A stretch of DNA of 18,850 nucleotides. It comes from Adhaeribacter sp. (lineage in GTDB: Bacteria; Bacteroidota; Bacteroidia; Cytophagales; Hymenobacteraceae). The stretch spans positions 1 through 18,850 of the forward strand of contig JAQBNV010000120.1 in assembly GCA_028288395.1 (NCBI GenBank). The letters run 5' to 3'. This document shows positions 7,417 to 15,229 of this stretch, piece by piece. Every line of letters begins with the position of its first letter. Positions within the stretch are counted from its first letter, which is position 1. The position numbers were made by a program, and so were the translations under genes. Under the pieces are notes generated by a model that worked only from the letters and a program-made list of their open reading frames with translations, made no database searches and was not told the DNA's origin.

Positions 7417-8547
7417 ATGTGGTTAAAAAACCTTTACGCTAAAATAAGTAACTGGATAAATTATTCTTATGGGTTTACAACGGTGCATCAGTCGCCGCAG
7501 AAAATAGTAATAAAACCAGGCTATTGGGTAGCGTTTGACCAAATAGAAAAAGATTTCTTAACACTCGCGGCGGCCTCCTTTAATTTTGAAGTTGATTATT
7601 CCCGGGGTTACCGGCAGAAAGAAATTGCTTTGATTCCGCTCACCGATGTCACTTTCCTGGGCAATTCCGGCGCGGTTGTAAAGCAAAATAAGATAATAAA
7701 GGAATCGGTTTTCGACCAGTTGCGCCTTGCAAAATCGCCGGCTTTCCGGAGCCCCGCCTGGATGGTACCGCAACAGAAAGCGGGGCTTTATACTTCGCTC
7801 ATGCATTTGCCCTGGGCCGAAAAAAGTAACTATCATTGGTTTTTAGATTGCCTGCCCCGACTTTACGCTATAATTAAAAGTATCACGGCCCCCACCATCT
7901 TAATTATTCCGGCCAGCATGCCCGCCTTCCAGCGTGAAACCCTGGACTTTCTCCTCCGGGAACATCCGGGAATTTCCTTGCAAACCATCTCAAAAAAACA
8001 GAAGTGGCAGCTGCCGGATTTTGCCCTGCCTACTTTTGTCAGTAATCATTACAGTGGCTTTTTACCTCCCGATATTTTAAATTTTATTCGCCCGAGCATC
8101 TGGCACGGCTACGGCGTAACCGAAGCACCAGAAAAAAGCCGGTTGTATATTAGCCGGGGTAAAGCGGCCAAACGACGTTTGCTGCAAGAAGCAGATATAA
8201 TTAAAGTTTTAGACGCTTTTGGGTTTACGACAATTTACGCCGAAGATTTTACTTATGCAGAACAGGTCAGGCTTTTTTACAATGCCCGTTTGGTAGTTGG
8301 GGCGCACGGGGCTGGCTTAACTAATATTTTATTCGGACGAGACCTGCAGGTAGTAGAGTTGCACCCGGCCGATATGGTGCGTTCGCATTATTTTATGATC
8401 TGTAAAGCGTTGGGTTTTAATTATCATTATTTAATAGGCAGTGCCGGCAACAGCAAACAAGACTTTTACATTGAACCCGAGAAACTAAAACAATTTTTGA
8501 CAAGCCTGTTAGAAAATGAAAACGCCGGTAAAGCGCAGCTTTGCTAA
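7417..8547 (+). CDS. GT61-family (DUF563) glycosyltransferase
   Basis: A 376-residue protein of the DUF563/GT61 family. This family transfers pentose or N-acetylhexosamine units in plants and animals, and occurs in bacterial surface-polysaccharide loci. Characteristic are NYHWFLDCLPRLY (about 138-150), LYISRGKAAKRRL (243-255), and the ending block EQVRLFYNARLVVGAHGAGLTN with GAHGAGLTNILF at about 295-306, then VVELHP. No signal peptide is seen, so it probably acts in the cytoplasm. The open frame extends to a TTG at 7384, but the ATG at 7417 lies downstream of a promoter-like sequence and is preferred. It is divergent from pseB and convergent with a GT4 gene, whose stop codon overlaps its own (8544-8547). 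The sugar transferred cannot be told from sequence. Confidence 0.8.
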   Translation: MWLKNLYAKISNWINYSYGFTTVHQSPQKIVIKPGYWVAFDQIEKDFLTLAAASFNFEVDYSRGYRQKEIALIPLTDVTFLGNSGAVVKQNKIIKESVFDQLRLAKSPAFRSPAWMVPQQKAGLYTSLMHLPWAEKSNYHWFLDCLPRLYAIIKSITAPTILIIPASMPAFQRETLDFLLREHPGISLQTISKKQKWQLPDFALPTFVSNHYSGFLPPDILNFIRPSIWHGYGVTEAPEKSRLYISRGKAAKRRLLQEADIIKVLDAFGFTTIYAEDFTYAEQVRLFYNARLVVGAHGAGLTNILFGRDLQVVELHPADMVRSHYFMICKALGFNYHYLIGSAGNSKQDFYIEPEKLKQFLTSLLENENAGKAQLC

Positions 8548-9863
8548 GTCCGGATGATTTTAGCTAATTCGCCGGCCAGGTTAAACCGGGAATAGCGCTG
8601 GTAATTAACTAAAGGCAAGTCCAGGTTATGATTGATTTTCCAGGCGTGGCAAAGTTGGTCCAGGTGATCGTAAATTAAATCAAAAGCAGCATAATGGAAA
8701 ACCCGGCCAGCGCCGCACTCATCTATTATATGGTCGGCATCGCTGTGGATGGGCCCGATACAAATAATCGGTTTATTCGCAGCTAAATATTCGAACAGCT
8801 TGCCGGGCAGGATGCAGTAGTTATTTTCTACATCCGGAATTCCCATCAGCAGAATGGTAGAGGAAAGCAGATATTTTACCGATTCGGAATGCGGAACAAA
8901 CGGAATCAGGTGCGTGAGGTGCTGCAGACCGGCCCCTTCTATCTGGGTTTTCACTTCGGTGGCTATTTTACCCACAAAGCGCAATTGGAAAGGAATTTCC
9001 GGGTACACGGTGGTAAGCTTGCCGAGCGCCTTCAGAAATATTTCGATGTTGTAGATCTCGGTCAGGGTGCCTGTATAGGTAATAACAAAGGCCTCATTTG
9101 GCGGCATTGAGGGATTTTGGAAATCTTCTTCGTCGTACCCGTTCGGAATCACACTTATTTTATTATTTTCTAACGACGAGTCTTTCGCCAGAAACAAACG
9201 TTTGGTATCGGTACTGGTAACCAGTATTGCATTGGCCTTTTGCAGCACAGATCGCTCATAATTTTCGTCTATTTTCCGGGCCAGGCGGGTGTGCTGCAAA
9301 TCTTTGTAGTAATAAATATCCGTCCAGGGGTCGCGCAAATCCGCAATCCATTTAATATTAAATTTTTGCTGTAGGTGCAAACCGATTAACTGGCTGGAGT
9401 GGGGGGGGCTGGTGGTAATAATGGCAGCAAACTTTTCGGTGGCCAACAGCTCGGAGCAAGCCTTAATGGCGTATTTATTCCAACCGACGCGGGCATCCGG
9501 AATAAATAAATTTCCCCGGAGGAATTTGAAAAATTTCTGCACCAGGCTGCCTTTCTTTTCGTTAGCAAATCCGCCGTACGGTATTTCTTTTTTACCCGTT
9601 AATTTTTTATAATATTCAAAAGGCTCGTTCGTGGTGGTGCGGATAACCCGGGTGCCGGGCGGAATATCGGCGGCTAGGCTATCATCCAGCACCGGGTAAG
9701 ACCCTTCTTTTTCCGAAACCGTAACTACTGTAGGAATAATATTATGAGCTGGCAGGTGTTTTACAAATTTTAGACAGCGTTGCACCCCAGCGCCACCGGA
9801 GGGCGGCCAGTAGTACGTAATAAATAGAACCTGAATTTTTTCGTTATCGGGAACAGCAGCCAA
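8544..9863 (-). CDS. GT4-family glycosyltransferase
   Basis: A 439-residue GT-B glycosyltransferase. The N-terminal domain opens FITYYWPPSGGAGVQR (14-29), the usual glycine-rich beginning of GT4-like proteins, then shows TSPPHSSQLIG and WIADLRDPW (172-180). The C-terminal donor-binding domain has VIPNGYDEEDF (238-248), TYTGTL (263-268) and PGKLFEYLAANKP (353-365), with acidic residues in the spacing of the family's E-x7-E motif. It would transfer a sugar from a nucleotide donor during polysaccharide assembly; neither sugar is identifiable. The frame has no ATG before the second third of the protein. The only usable start is TTG at 9863-9861, directly ahead of the conserved core, so a TTG start is required unless translation begins at another non-ATG codon. 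Confidence 0.82.
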   Translation of the reverse strand: MAAVPDNEKIQVLFITYYWPPSGGAGVQRCLKFVKHLPAHNIIPTVVTVSEKEGSYPVLDDSLAADIPPGTRVIRTTTNEPFEYYKKLTGKKEIPYGGFANEKKGSLVQKFFKFLRGNLFIPDARVGWNKYAIKACSELLATEKFAAIITTSPPHSSQLIGLHLQQKFNIKWIADLRDPWTDIYYYKDLQHTRLARKIDENYERSVLQKANAILVTSTDTKRLFLAKDSSLENNKISVIPNGYDEEDFQNPSMPPNEAFVITYTGTLTEIYNIEIFLKALGKLTTVYPEIPFQLRFVGKIATEVKTQIEGAGLQHLTHLIPFVPHSESVKYLLSSTILLMGIPDVENNYCILPGKLFEYLAANKPIICIGPIHSDADHIIDECGAGRVFHYAAFDLIYDHLDQLCHAWKINHNLDLPLVNYQRYSRFNLAGELAKIIRT

Positions 9864-9938
9864 GCCGGAGTAGTTTATTAGTTTAAAATATTATATTTAA
9901 AGGTGGTCAATATACGTACCTTTTGATAAAAATATCCC

Positions 9939-9966
9939 TTGGTTTCCCGAAATTTAAGTATTTTTG
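9939..9966 (+). promoter_or_regulatory. Probable promoter of ffh
   Basis: TTG at 9939-9941 is followed after 17 nt by TATTTTTG at 9959-9966, an exact match to TAnnTTTG. Transcription would begin near 9973, giving a leader of roughly 18 nt before ATG 9991. Confidence 0.65.
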
Positions 9967-9990
9967 TAATCCTATAGCCCTTGAAATAAT

Positions 9991-11322
9991 ATGTTTGATA
10001 ATTTAAGTAATAAATTAGATAGAGCGTTCAAAACCCTGAAAGGTCAGGGGAGCATCACCGAAATTAACGTAGCCCAAACCATTAAAGAAGTGCGGCGCGC
10101 CCTGGTGGATGCGGACGTTAACTACAAAGTGGCCAAAACGGTTACCGACAAAATTAAAGATGAGGCCATGGGACGCGATGTTTTAATCGCTGTGTCGCCG
10201 GGGCAGTTGATGGTGAAAATTGTGCACGAAGAGCTAACGGCCTTAATGGGCGGCGAAAAGCAGGATATCCAGTTGAAAGGTGACCCGGCCGTTATCCTGA
10301 TTGCCGGTTTGCAAGGTTCCGGGAAAACGACCTTTACCGGTAAGCTGGCAAACTTCCTGAAAAAGCAAAACCGCACCGTGTTAATTGCTGCCTGCGACGT
10401 TTACCGGCCGGCTGCTATTGACCAGGTAAAAGTTTTGGCCGAACAGGTGGGGGTAGAAGTTTACAGCGAAACCGAAAATAAAAATCCGGTACAGATTGCA
10501 CAGAATGCGATTGAGTACGCCCGGAAAAATAATAAGAAAGTAGTGATCATCGATACCGCCGGCCGTTTGGCTGTGGATGATGCGATGATGCAGGAAATTG
10601 CCGATATCAAAAATGCCATAAAGCCGACCGAAACTTTATTTGTGGTAGACTCCATGACCGGTCAGGATGCGGTAAATACGGCCAAAACTTTTAACGAGCG
10701 CATTAATTTTGATGGCGTAGTACTCACGAAACTCGATGGCGATAGCCGGGGAGGAGCGGCTTTATCTATCCGGGCCGTGGTAGAGAAACCTATCAAATTT
10801 ATCAGTACCGGGGAAAAAATGGAAGCCCTCGATCTGTTTTATCCTGATCGGATGGCTCAGCGGATTTTGGGTATGGGCGACGTAATATCTCTGGTAGAGC
10901 GGGCGCAGCAAAGCTTCGATGAGGATGAGGCCCGCCGCATCAACCAAAAAATTCGCAAAAACCAATTTAACTTCGACGACTTCCTATCGCAATTAGAGCA
11001 GATTAAAAAGATGGGCGATATCAAAGACCTGGTGAGCATGATCCCGGGAATTGGCAAAGCCATGAAAGATGTGGAGATTGATGAAAATGCCTTTAAACCC
11101 ATCGAGGCGATTATCAAATCGATGACAAAAGCCGAAAGAGCCAACCCCGACATGATTAGCGGCAGCCGGCGCAACCGGATAGCTAAAGGCAGCGGTACTA
11201 CCATTCAGCAGGTAAATAACCTGATGAAGCAGTTTAACGATATGCGTAAATTAATGAAGGACATGAATAAAATGACCGGCAAAGGTGGCGCATTGGCTAA
11301 AATGAGATCGATGGGCCGTTAG
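9991..11322 (+). CDS. ffh: Signal recognition particle protein Ffh (SRP54 GTPase)
   Basis: A 443-residue protein of standard length. It binds signal sequences and the SRP RNA, and with the FtsY receptor delivers nascent membrane proteins to the translocon. The N-terminal helical bundle (1-95) is followed by the GTPase domain: GLQGSGKTT (106-114), DVYRPAAIDQ (136-145), DTAGR (188-192) and TKLDGD (246-251). The methionine-rich M domain (about 300-443) contains MIPGIGKAMKD, then the RNA-binding stretch SGSRRNRIAKGSG, and ends with many Met/Lys residues (MRKLMKDMNKM). Nothing is unusual in the protein. It is a housekeeping gene transcribed alone from its own promoter, lying between glycan genes with no functional link to them. 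Confidence 0.98.
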   Translation: MFDNLSNKLDRAFKTLKGQGSITEINVAQTIKEVRRALVDADVNYKVAKTVTDKIKDEAMGRDVLIAVSPGQLMVKIVHEELTALMGGEKQDIQLKGDPAVILIAGLQGSGKTTFTGKLANFLKKQNRTVLIAACDVYRPAAIDQVKVLAEQVGVEVYSETENKNPVQIAQNAIEYARKNNKKVVIIDTAGRLAVDDAMMQEIADIKNAIKPTETLFVVDSMTGQDAVNTAKTFNERINFDGVVLTKLDGDSRGGAALSIRAVVEKPIKFISTGEKMEALDLFYPDRMAQRILGMGDVISLVERAQQSFDEDEARRINQKIRKNQFNFDDFLSQLEQIKKMGDIKDLVSMIPGIGKAMKDVEIDENAFKPIEAIIKSMTKAERANPDMISGSRRNRIAKGSGTTIQQVNNLMKQFNDMRKLMKDMNKMTGKGGALAKMRSMGR

Positions 11323-11349
11323 TATTTGCTTCCTTAAACCGATTTAGAA

Positions 11350-11375
11350 ATAGCTTATATTTAGCTGTTTTTTTT
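11350..11375 (+). terminator. Weak rho-independent terminator after ffh
   Basis: A 6-bp stem (ATAGCT at 11350-11355 with AGCTGT at 11363-11368, including one G-T pair), a 7-nt loop, and a run of eight T at 11368-11375. It starts 28 nt after the ffh stop. The stem is short, so a second, stronger hairpin just downstream probably completes termination. Confidence 0.5.
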
Positions 11376-11393
11376 AATCGTTTAATATTTTTC

Positions 11394-11457
11394 AGCAGCT
11401 ATTTAAATTCTGGTAATTCTTTCGGGAACAACCAGCACTTAAATAGCTGCTTTTTTT
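11394..11457 (+). terminator. Long-stem hairpin with T-run (ffh terminator or small structured RNA)
   Basis: Perfect 13-bp arms AGCAGCTATTTAA (11394-11406) and TTAAATAGCTGCT (11439-11451) are followed by T7 (11451-11457). The 32-nt interior contains a second stem, CTGGT (11410-11414) with ACCAG (11431-11435), and a possible short apical TTC/GAA pairing. The whole folds as one long interrupted hairpin of 58 nt ending in a T-run. It is most simply the main terminator of ffh. The length and nested pairing are more than a terminator needs, so a small RNA is possible. It does not contain the conserved GGAAGNAGCAG-type core of SRP RNA. Confidence 0.75.
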
Positions 11458-11721
11458 ATGGAATAAGTAATATTTAAATTTGAATGTTTCTTTAAGGTTT
11501 TATGGGAAGGGCTAAAGGCTGCGAAGTAATGGAAGAATATTTTCTTAAATCACCAAACTGGCGAGGAATATTATGGACTGTTTTGGAGTAGCATCTTCAA
11601 ATAGTCTTTTAAGTGGAGGAGCAGCTTTCGAAGCGCCTTCTAAAATATTTATTCTAAATAACCTTTCTTTTATTTAAGGGCATTGCTTGCGAAAGCATTT
11701 AAAAATCTATATTTAATTCAT
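11458..11721. other. Intergenic region between ffh and guaD without a supported gene
   Basis: About 264 bases. A short hairpin TGCTT-GCGA-AAGCA lies at 11684-11697, near the guaD stop, without a convincing T-run. On the minus strand a stretch at about 11541-11670 is open for some 40 codons but has no ATG and resembles no family I recognise. It may be a remnant or an interspersed repeat. Confidence 0.4.
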
Positions 11722-12195
11722 TTAATATTCAGTGCGGTTAGTTTTGTTTTGCCATTCCCGGAAAGCTACCAGTGCCTCATCGCGAAGTAGTTGATGCATG
11801 GGAATGGTGCGTTGGGCAAGCGGTAGTGCAAGTTCTTCGTAAATAAATTGGTCGTCGAAGCCAGCTTGGGCGGCGTCTTGTTTGTTGTTGGCGTAGTAAA
11901 CAATTTTTGGCCGGGCCCAATAAATAGCGCCTAAACACATGGGGCAAGGTTCGCAACTGGTATATAATTCGCAATCAGTTAGTTGGTGCGTACCTAGCAC
12001 AGCGCAGGCTTTCCGGATGGCATCTACTTCGGCGTGGGCCGTTGGGTCGTTAGAGGCCGTAACATTATTATAACCCCTCGCAATTATTTCGCCGTGCCGT
12101 ACTACTACCGCGCCAAAAGGTCCACCCCAACCCGCCTGCATTTTCTCGATTGAAAGCTGAATCGCTTCCCGCATAAATCCCTCTTTATTCTCCAT
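11722..12195 (-). CDS. guaD: Guanine deaminase (CDA-superfamily, GuaD type)
   Basis: A 157-residue cytidine-deaminase-fold enzyme that hydrolyses guanine to xanthine and ammonia in purine salvage or nitrogen recycling. The zinc site is seen as PTAHAEVDAIRKA (51-63; His54 ligand, Glu56 proton shuttle) and TSCEPCPMCLGAIYWARP (79-96; Cys84 and Cys87 ligands). The protein reads closely along the Bacillus subtilis guanine deaminase (156 residues), including GGPFGAVVV, NNVTASNDPTAHAEV and AGFDDQFIYEE. It also ends with the aromatic EY pair of that enzyme. This separates it from tRNA adenosine deaminase TadA. Start is ATG 12195, with an alternative ATG seven codons in. It is monocistronic as far as can be seen. 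Confidence 0.93.
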   Translation of the reverse strand: MENKEGFMREAIQLSIEKMQAGWGGPFGAVVVRHGEIIARGYNNVTASNDPTAHAEVDAIRKACAVLGTHQLTDCELYTSCEPCPMCLGAIYWARPKIVYYANNKQDAAQAGFDDQFIYEELALPLAQRTIPMHQLLRDEALVAFREWQNKTNRTEY

Positions 12196-12298
12196 TATAA
12201 AAATATTTTAATCTAAATCCAATAAAATAAATTTGTTTCCTGGATAAAGGAAAGTTATGCTTTAGATTTATTCATTCTCTTTATACCTAGGTAAGGAA

Positions 12299-13004
12299 TC
12301 AGGAGTTCAGACGATTAATCTCCTCCTTCAAGGCAACCAATATTTCTTCACAATTAACATTCGCTCGCAAAATTAAACCCGGTATTAGCATTGTTTTACC
12401 AGGGTCTTGGGAATATACTTGAATTTTTTCGCAGATTAATTCCAGTTCCGGATTGCCTATCCGCAGCACCGATGATTTCATTTTATGGGCTAGCTTTTTT
12501 GTTTCGGTCCATTTTTCTTCTTTTGCTTGGGCGCTGCCATTTCTGGCGGGGTACTAACTGCATTAAAATCAGGACTTCGGCGCAACAGGGTAGCCACTTT
12601 CTGCAACATTGCCTCCGGATCAAAAGGTTTGGATAAGTAGGCATCCGCGTCTGCCGTAAAATATTACTGAACTTCAGCCGGCCAGGCTCTTTGCACTTCC
12701 GGATGTAATTGAGGGCTTCGTAACCGTCCATTTCGGTCATTTGCATATCCATCAGAATGCGGTCGTAGGGTTTCTGATAAAATAACTCCAAAGCTTCCAG
12801 GCCATTATCCGCAATATCCAGGCTGAAACCCCAATCACAAACTGTTTTTGACCAGCAATTGATTTATTTCATGTCTTCGGCCAGTAATAAGTGCAAATGG
12901 CCTGATGCTGCACTCACACTGGTTGCGGGCCTGGCCGGTATTCGTTCCGGTAGGAGGTGGTTGTTTGGGGTCGATTTAAAAGGTAACCAAAAACAAAACC
13001 TGTT
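12299..13004 (-). pseudogene. Decayed hybrid histidine kinase C-terminus (kinase tail, receiver, Hpt)
   Basis: On the minus strand, pieces of one protein lie in changing frames. From 13004, FCFWLPFK is the last strand of a HATPase domain, leading to LHLLLAEDM (the receiver acidic pair, about 12896-12870). One base appears lost there. EINQLLVKNSL continues in another frame to a TGA. From 12836 a third frame gives DWGFSLDIADNGLEAL and ILMDMQMTEMDGYEA with the phospho-acceptor Asp, up to about 12666. After a small deletion, TADADAYLSKPFDPEAML (from 12657) holds the receiver Lys. Then a further frame change leads to KKLAHKMKSS (about 12499-12470), the phospho-His box of an Hpt domain, running to TGA 12301-12299. 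The first half of the Hpt domain and the entire sensor and most of the kinase are missing. At least four lesions make function very unlikely. Sequencing error would have to be repeated to explain it. Confidence 0.85.
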
Positions 13005-13282
13005 CTATCCTTTGCGTTACCTTACGCGATTCGTATAAGTAAGCGGCCGTAACAAAAACGAAAACTATTAAGATAAATTTGAAAGAAAGGTAAATTTTGG
13101 TAATAAGCTTCAAGTAAATTAGGGCTGGAGGAGCTACGGTTAAAGCCGGGTATTCAAATTTAAATAGAATTAAGCGGGCAAAATAGTAAATTGCGCCTCT
13201 TTTATAAAATAAAAAGTTGGTTTAGGGGCCAATGCGCCTTTTTTTACCCTGAGCTGACTACAGGAATTTGAAATATATAAAT
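13005..13282. other. Intergenic region upstream of the methyltransferase
   Basis: About 278 bases with no recognisable gene. TAAATTTG at 13074-13081 on the plus strand matches the -7 element, but no TTG lies at the right distance upstream and it is about 200 bases from the next start. The lost front of the decayed kinase may once have occupied this space; no trace of it was seen. Confidence 0.4.
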
Positions 13283-13996
13283 ATGAAGATAGGAGCCGAC
13301 ATTATTGGCAATGCCCTACAAGATTTTATGGCTGGCGATCCGGAAGCGACCATTCGGGTTTACTCCGATATTGCGGAACCGGATTTATTAACGGCGGCTT
13401 ACTTTTTCCGAAATTGGGAACAGATGCCGGCCCTGGAAAAAACAGCGCTGGAATATTGCCGCGGGCAGGTAGCCGATTTGGGCGCCGGCGCCGGGAGCCA
13501 TAGTTTGTTTTTGCAGCAAAAAGGCCTGGTGGTAACAGCATTCGATATCTCAAAAGGCGCCTGTTCGGTGATGAAAAAGAGAGGGGTGAAAAAGGTAACG
13601 CAAACAAATATTTTTGAACTAGGCCCCAACCGATACGATACCATCTTAATGCTTATGAACGGCATCGGGCTGGTAAATTCTCCAGAAGGGCTAACATACT
13701 TCCTCGAACGCCTGAAAAAGAATTTACATCCGGGTGGTCAGTTAGTAGTCGACTCATCCGATATCACTTACATGTATTACGACGAAGATGGCGCTTTAAA
13801 CCTGAATTTAAACGGCGAATATCACGGGGTGGTAACTTACCAGATGGAATATAAAAATATTAAAGGGCAGCCCTTTAAATGGCTTTTTATAGATTTTCCG
13901 GTCCTGAAAGATTACGCCGAACAATGCGGTTACTCCTGTACCTTGATTACCGAAGGTGAAAATGATCAGTTTTTGGCGCAGCTGACTTTACTATAG
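13283..13996 (+). CDS. Class I SAM-dependent methyltransferase
   Basis: A 237-residue methyltransferase with the seven-strand Rossmann fold. Motif I is VADLGAGAGSHSLFL (about 63-77), followed by VTAFDISKGACSVMKKRG with the acidic residue that holds the ribose of S-adenosylmethionine. Then come YDTILMLMNGIGLV (motif II region) and a LKKNLHPGGQLVVDSSD strand (motif III). The C-terminal part has a beta-rich insertion and ends in the usual GYSCTLI strand. The substrate cannot be told; small-molecule or quinone-like targets are common in this family. The frame is open to TTG 13268, but the ATG at 13283 is the better start. It is alone between the decayed kinase and the polysaccharide genes, with no operon partner. 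Confidence 0.82.
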   Translation: MKIGADIIGNALQDFMAGDPEATIRVYSDIAEPDLLTAAYFFRNWEQMPALEKTALEYCRGQVADLGAGAGSHSLFLQQKGLVVTAFDISKGACSVMKKRGVKKVTQTNIFELGPNRYDTILMLMNGIGLVNSPEGLTYFLERLKKNLHPGGQLVVDSSDITYMYYDEDGALNLNLNGEYHGVVTYQMEYKNIKGQPFKWLFIDFPVLKDYAEQCGYSCTLITEGENDQFLAQLTLL

Positions 13997-14135
13997 TAGA
14001 CGAATAGCATATTTATTTCACTTAAATTTTTCATAGCCTTAGTAGCAAAACCAGCCCATGTTTCGCCTAATCCTTTAACCTTATGTGTTTATCAGAAATA
14101 TTTTTAAATCGTGCAATGTTTTATTTTATATACGA

Positions 14136-14154
14136 TTATAACTATAAGTTATAA
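14136..14154 (-). repeat. AT-rich palindrome over the 3' end of the Wzz-like gene
   Basis: TTATAACT (14136-14143) and AGTTATAA (14147-14154) are perfect 8-bp inverted arms with a 3-nt loop. The right arm overlaps the stop codon (14149-14151) of the minus-strand gene. There is no compact T-run directly after it, so it is at best a weak terminator or an mRNA 3' end stabiliser. Confidence 0.5.
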
Positions 14155-15177
14155 GCTATCGTCCTGTTTTAAGAATAACTTCATTTTATTTAAGCCAATA
14201 CTTATTACTTTCAGCAAGATTAATAAAAAAGCTAAACCTAATCCGGCAAGAAAACCCTTAAACAAATTTTTTATTAAATTATCTGTTTCTGAATGACCGT
14301 AAGCAATAAATGGATCTATAATTTCAATTTCAGAATTAATATATAAAAGCTTATCTATGTTTAATTGCTGTTCGTAAAGACGCATATCTTCCCGGTAAAT
14401 CTCGATAGGATTGGTTCCTTTATCATCTAAAATGACATTGTTTGTTCCAGAACGGCCGGCCGCCTGGCTTTTGTAACTAAGAGCAATATTTCGTTTTAGG
14501 GTATCTAAATTAGAAGATTCTTTAATTAGTTTGGCCTTCCTGTTTTTTAGGTTCGTCCTTTCAATTTCAATGCGTTTTTTTACAAAAGTATTTTTAGAAA
14601 TATAATTAACGATGGCTGAATCCAGTCCTCTTAAAGCTGTAGTATCAAAAACCTGAACCTTTATTTGAAAAGATGTGTCCTCAGCACTTAGAATCAGAGA
14701 GTCTAATCGCCGCTTATTGCCCTCCGTATCTTTGTAAAGATCAATTAATAATTTCATGCTTGGCGAAACTATCGGTTCAATTTGAATGCTTTTTAATTTT
14801 TCGGCATTAGAAGACGGAATTTGCAATATTCTGGCCAATGAAATATAGTTTTGTTCTTTGCATAACAAATCCAAATTCTGAATAGAATTATTTATAAACT
14901 GGCCTCTGTAATAAACCGAACTTAAGGTCATACTGGATTCATAATAAGGTCGGGCAATAAAGGTATATGCCAAACCAACTAAGGAACCCAATAAAATCAA
15001 AAATATAATTGTTTTAAGATTGGCAAGCAGGGTATCTAGAAACAAGAAAAATACCCGGAAAAGTCCTTTGAAAAACCTGGAAAAACCATTGGCAATCGAA
15101 CTAAATAGCTTGCTTAAATCAATTTCTTCTTCCGAAGTGCTTTTTCTATTATCGTTGTTTACTTCTTTATTATTCAT
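14149..15177 (-). CDS. Wzz-like polysaccharide chain-length determinant (co-polymerase)
   Basis: A 342-residue inner-membrane protein. The polar N-terminal tail (1-50) ends in an amphipathic, Phe-rich stretch. Membrane helix 1 spans about 54-75 and a second helix lies near 308-328. The roughly 230 residues between would be periplasmic and contain a helical, charged section (about 200-250, KKRIEIERTNLKNRKAKL) able to form a coiled coil. This two-helix layout with the sequence ARPYYESSMTLSS after helix 1 is that of the Wzz/PCP family, which sets the length of Wzy-made polymers. The Pro-rich motif common before helix 2 is not seen, and there is no cytoplasmic tyrosine kinase domain. It is divergent from a flippase gene, as expected for one locus. 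Base composition is clearly AT-rich. Confidence 0.78.
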   Translation of the reverse strand: MNNKEVNNDNRKSTSEEEIDLSKLFSSIANGFSRFFKGLFRVFFLFLDTLLANLKTIIFLILLGSLVGLAYTFIARPYYESSMTLSSVYYRGQFINNSIQNLDLLCKEQNYISLARILQIPSSNAEKLKSIQIEPIVSPSMKLLIDLYKDTEGNKRRLDSLILSAEDTSFQIKVQVFDTTALRGLDSAIVNYISKNTFVKKRIEIERTNLKNRKAKLIKESSNLDTLKRNIALSYKSQAAGRSGTNNVILDDKGTNPIEIYREDMRLYEQQLNIDKLLYINSEIEIIDPFIAYGHSETDNLIKNLFKGFLAGLGLAFLLILLKVISIGLNKMKLFLKQDDSL

Positions 15178-15197
15178 GAATGGAAATGTCAGCCACG

Positions 15198-15229
15198 CAA
15201 ATTTATAACTTTTAATACCTTTCCATCAA
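15198..15229 (-). promoter_or_regulatory. Probable promoter of the Wzz-like gene
   Basis: On the minus strand TTG (15229-15227) is followed after 21 nt by TAAATTTG (15205-15198), an exact TAnnTTTG. Transcription would begin near 15190, leaving a short leader before ATG 15177. Confidence 0.65.

Noticed and set aside
11394..11457. SRP RNA gene next to ffh
   Set aside because: The hairpin interior lacks the conserved GGAAG / AGCAG core of the SRP RNA domain bound by Ffh, and it is only about 60 nt.
12391..12636. Plus-strand open frame of 81 codons
   Set aside because: It is antisense to the decayed receiver/Hpt gene, whose motifs are clear on the minus strand.
12483..12791. An intact small response-regulator protein of 102 residues
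   Set aside because: It begins inside the receiver fold, and after about residue 38 it reads in the wrong frame; the real continuation (with the receiver Lys) lies in another frame.
13268..13282. TTG start extending the methyltransferase by 5 residues
   Set aside because: An ATG is available at 13283 and nothing favours the rarer codon.
14111..14296. Small plus-strand gene of 61 codons
   Set aside because: It is a low-complexity, Lys/Phe/Ile-rich antisense frame over the 3' end of the Wzz-like gene.
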